From the NCBI RefSeq assembly GCF_048820975.1, contig NZ_JBMEUF010000002.1:434001-498000 (forward strand): a stretch of DNA of 64,000 nt, given 5' to 3'. This document shows positions 63,716-64,000 of this stretch, piece after piece. This DNA comes from Glaciecola sp048820975. Lineage in GTDB: Bacteria > Pseudomonadota > Gammaproteobacteria > Enterobacterales > Alteromonadaceae. How positions within the stretch are numbered: position 1 is the stretch's first letter; every line of letters begins with the position of its first letter. A program made the translations under genes and the position numbers. The notes below the pieces were generated by a model. It saw nothing but the letters and a program-made list of their open reading frames with translations, was not told the DNA's origin and did not search any database.

Positions 63716-64000
63716 ATGAGCAATAAATGGGAAAGTCAAAAAACTTTATTCGAACAACGCGAAGAGCAACATTCCGCTAACTTGAATAAAGCATCAAACT
63801 CTGGCTCATTTATCGGTTTTCTAATACTGCTTGTAATTGGCGTTATATTCATAGTGGGAATTATTGAGTGGGTACACTCTTATTCATTAAATTTTTTCTC
63901 AAATATTAAGTTCACTCAATCAAACGCGCTTTATTTCGCTTACGCCGGTGATGTTTTATTTTTTATTGTAGTCATTGTTGGTGTTGGATTACTGGTTTCT
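63716..64000 (+). CDS. Membrane protein, N-terminal part (cut by window edge)
   Basis: From the ATG at 63716 the frame is open to the window end (95 codons). It starts MSNKWESQKTLFEQREEQHS, then a hydrophobic helix (GFLILLVIGVIFIVGIIEWV) and a second (FFIVVIVGVGLLVS). It follows the previous unknown membrane gene closely. Function cannot be assigned from this portion. Confidence 0.6.
   Translation, partial: MSNKWESQKTLFEQREEQHSANLNKASNSGSFIGFLILLVIGVIFIVGIIEWVHSYSLNFFSNIKFTQSNALYFAYAGDVLFFIVVIVGVGLLVS

Noticed and set aside
1..64000. CRISPR arrays, tRNA or rRNA genes, insertion sequences
   Set aside because: No regularly spaced direct repeats, cloverleaf-like runs, rRNA stretches or transposase frames were found by eye.

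Overview
The window looks like chromosomal DNA from a marine gammaproteobacterium of the order Alteromonadales (Alteromonas, Glaciecola or Paraglaciecola type). This is inferred from the modest GC content, five large TonB-dependent outer-membrane receptors (TBDRs), polysaccharide- and peptide-use loci, a cytoplasmic xylose isomerase pathway, and families common in that group (YaeQ, VF530, DUF2059, DUF4437). No rRNA, tRNA, CRISPR array, transposase or phage gene was seen.

Layout. 1-2117: end of a TRAP transporter operon (DctP tail, DctQ, DctM). 2378-5086: a YqaE/Pmp3 mini-protein, a YqhD-type alcohol dehydrogenase and a secreted nidogen-domain protein with a PEP-CTERM-like tail. 5071-5498 (minus): a colicin-V-like microcin precursor followed at once by an unlisted 57-residue membrane protein that may be its immunity protein. 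5600-7419: a serine hydrolase and a DUF2059 protein. 7953-20724: a roughly mirror-symmetric locus with two paralogous TBDRs at the edges, two paralogous S9 peptidases inside, and a flavin-dependent halogenase plus a sulfotransferase in one operon. 21241-21640: a decayed serine hydrolase. 21676-26979: a LysR/DUF4437 pair, YaeQ, a CIA30 protein, a porin with an abnormal start, and a small membrane protein. 26984-27568: a rhomboid protease.

27940-32620 is a probable nucleoside-scavenging locus: a TBDR with an EF-hand loop, a NUP-family lipoprotein and an exported nucleoside phosphorylase-fold protein. 32789-35472 holds small housekeeping genes, including an RRM protein, VF530, a flavin reductase-like protein, and a RIO kinase overlapping a DnaJ-like gene.

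35478-53652 is a carbohydrate island. xylB-xylA-tal (minus) is controlled by a divergent LacI-type XylR through a palindrome sitting on the xylB promoter. A GH3 beta-xylosidase and a sugar porter form one unit. A membrane-anchored AraC regulator lies between that unit and a plus-strand run of GH3 exoglucanase, GH9 endoglucanase and TBDR. Together these predict outer-membrane import of beta-glucan and xylan fragments, periplasmic cleavage, xylose import, and entry through xylulose-5-phosphate and transaldolase into the pentose phosphate pathway.

53729-56799: a MATE exporter and an unknown membrane/TPR gene pair. 56807-60723: an iron locus (Fur box, siderophore TBDR, PiuC hydroxylase, divergent PepSY-like protein). 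60799-64000: an HI0933-type flavoprotein, a REP-like inverted repeat, and two unknown membrane proteins, the last cut by the window edge.
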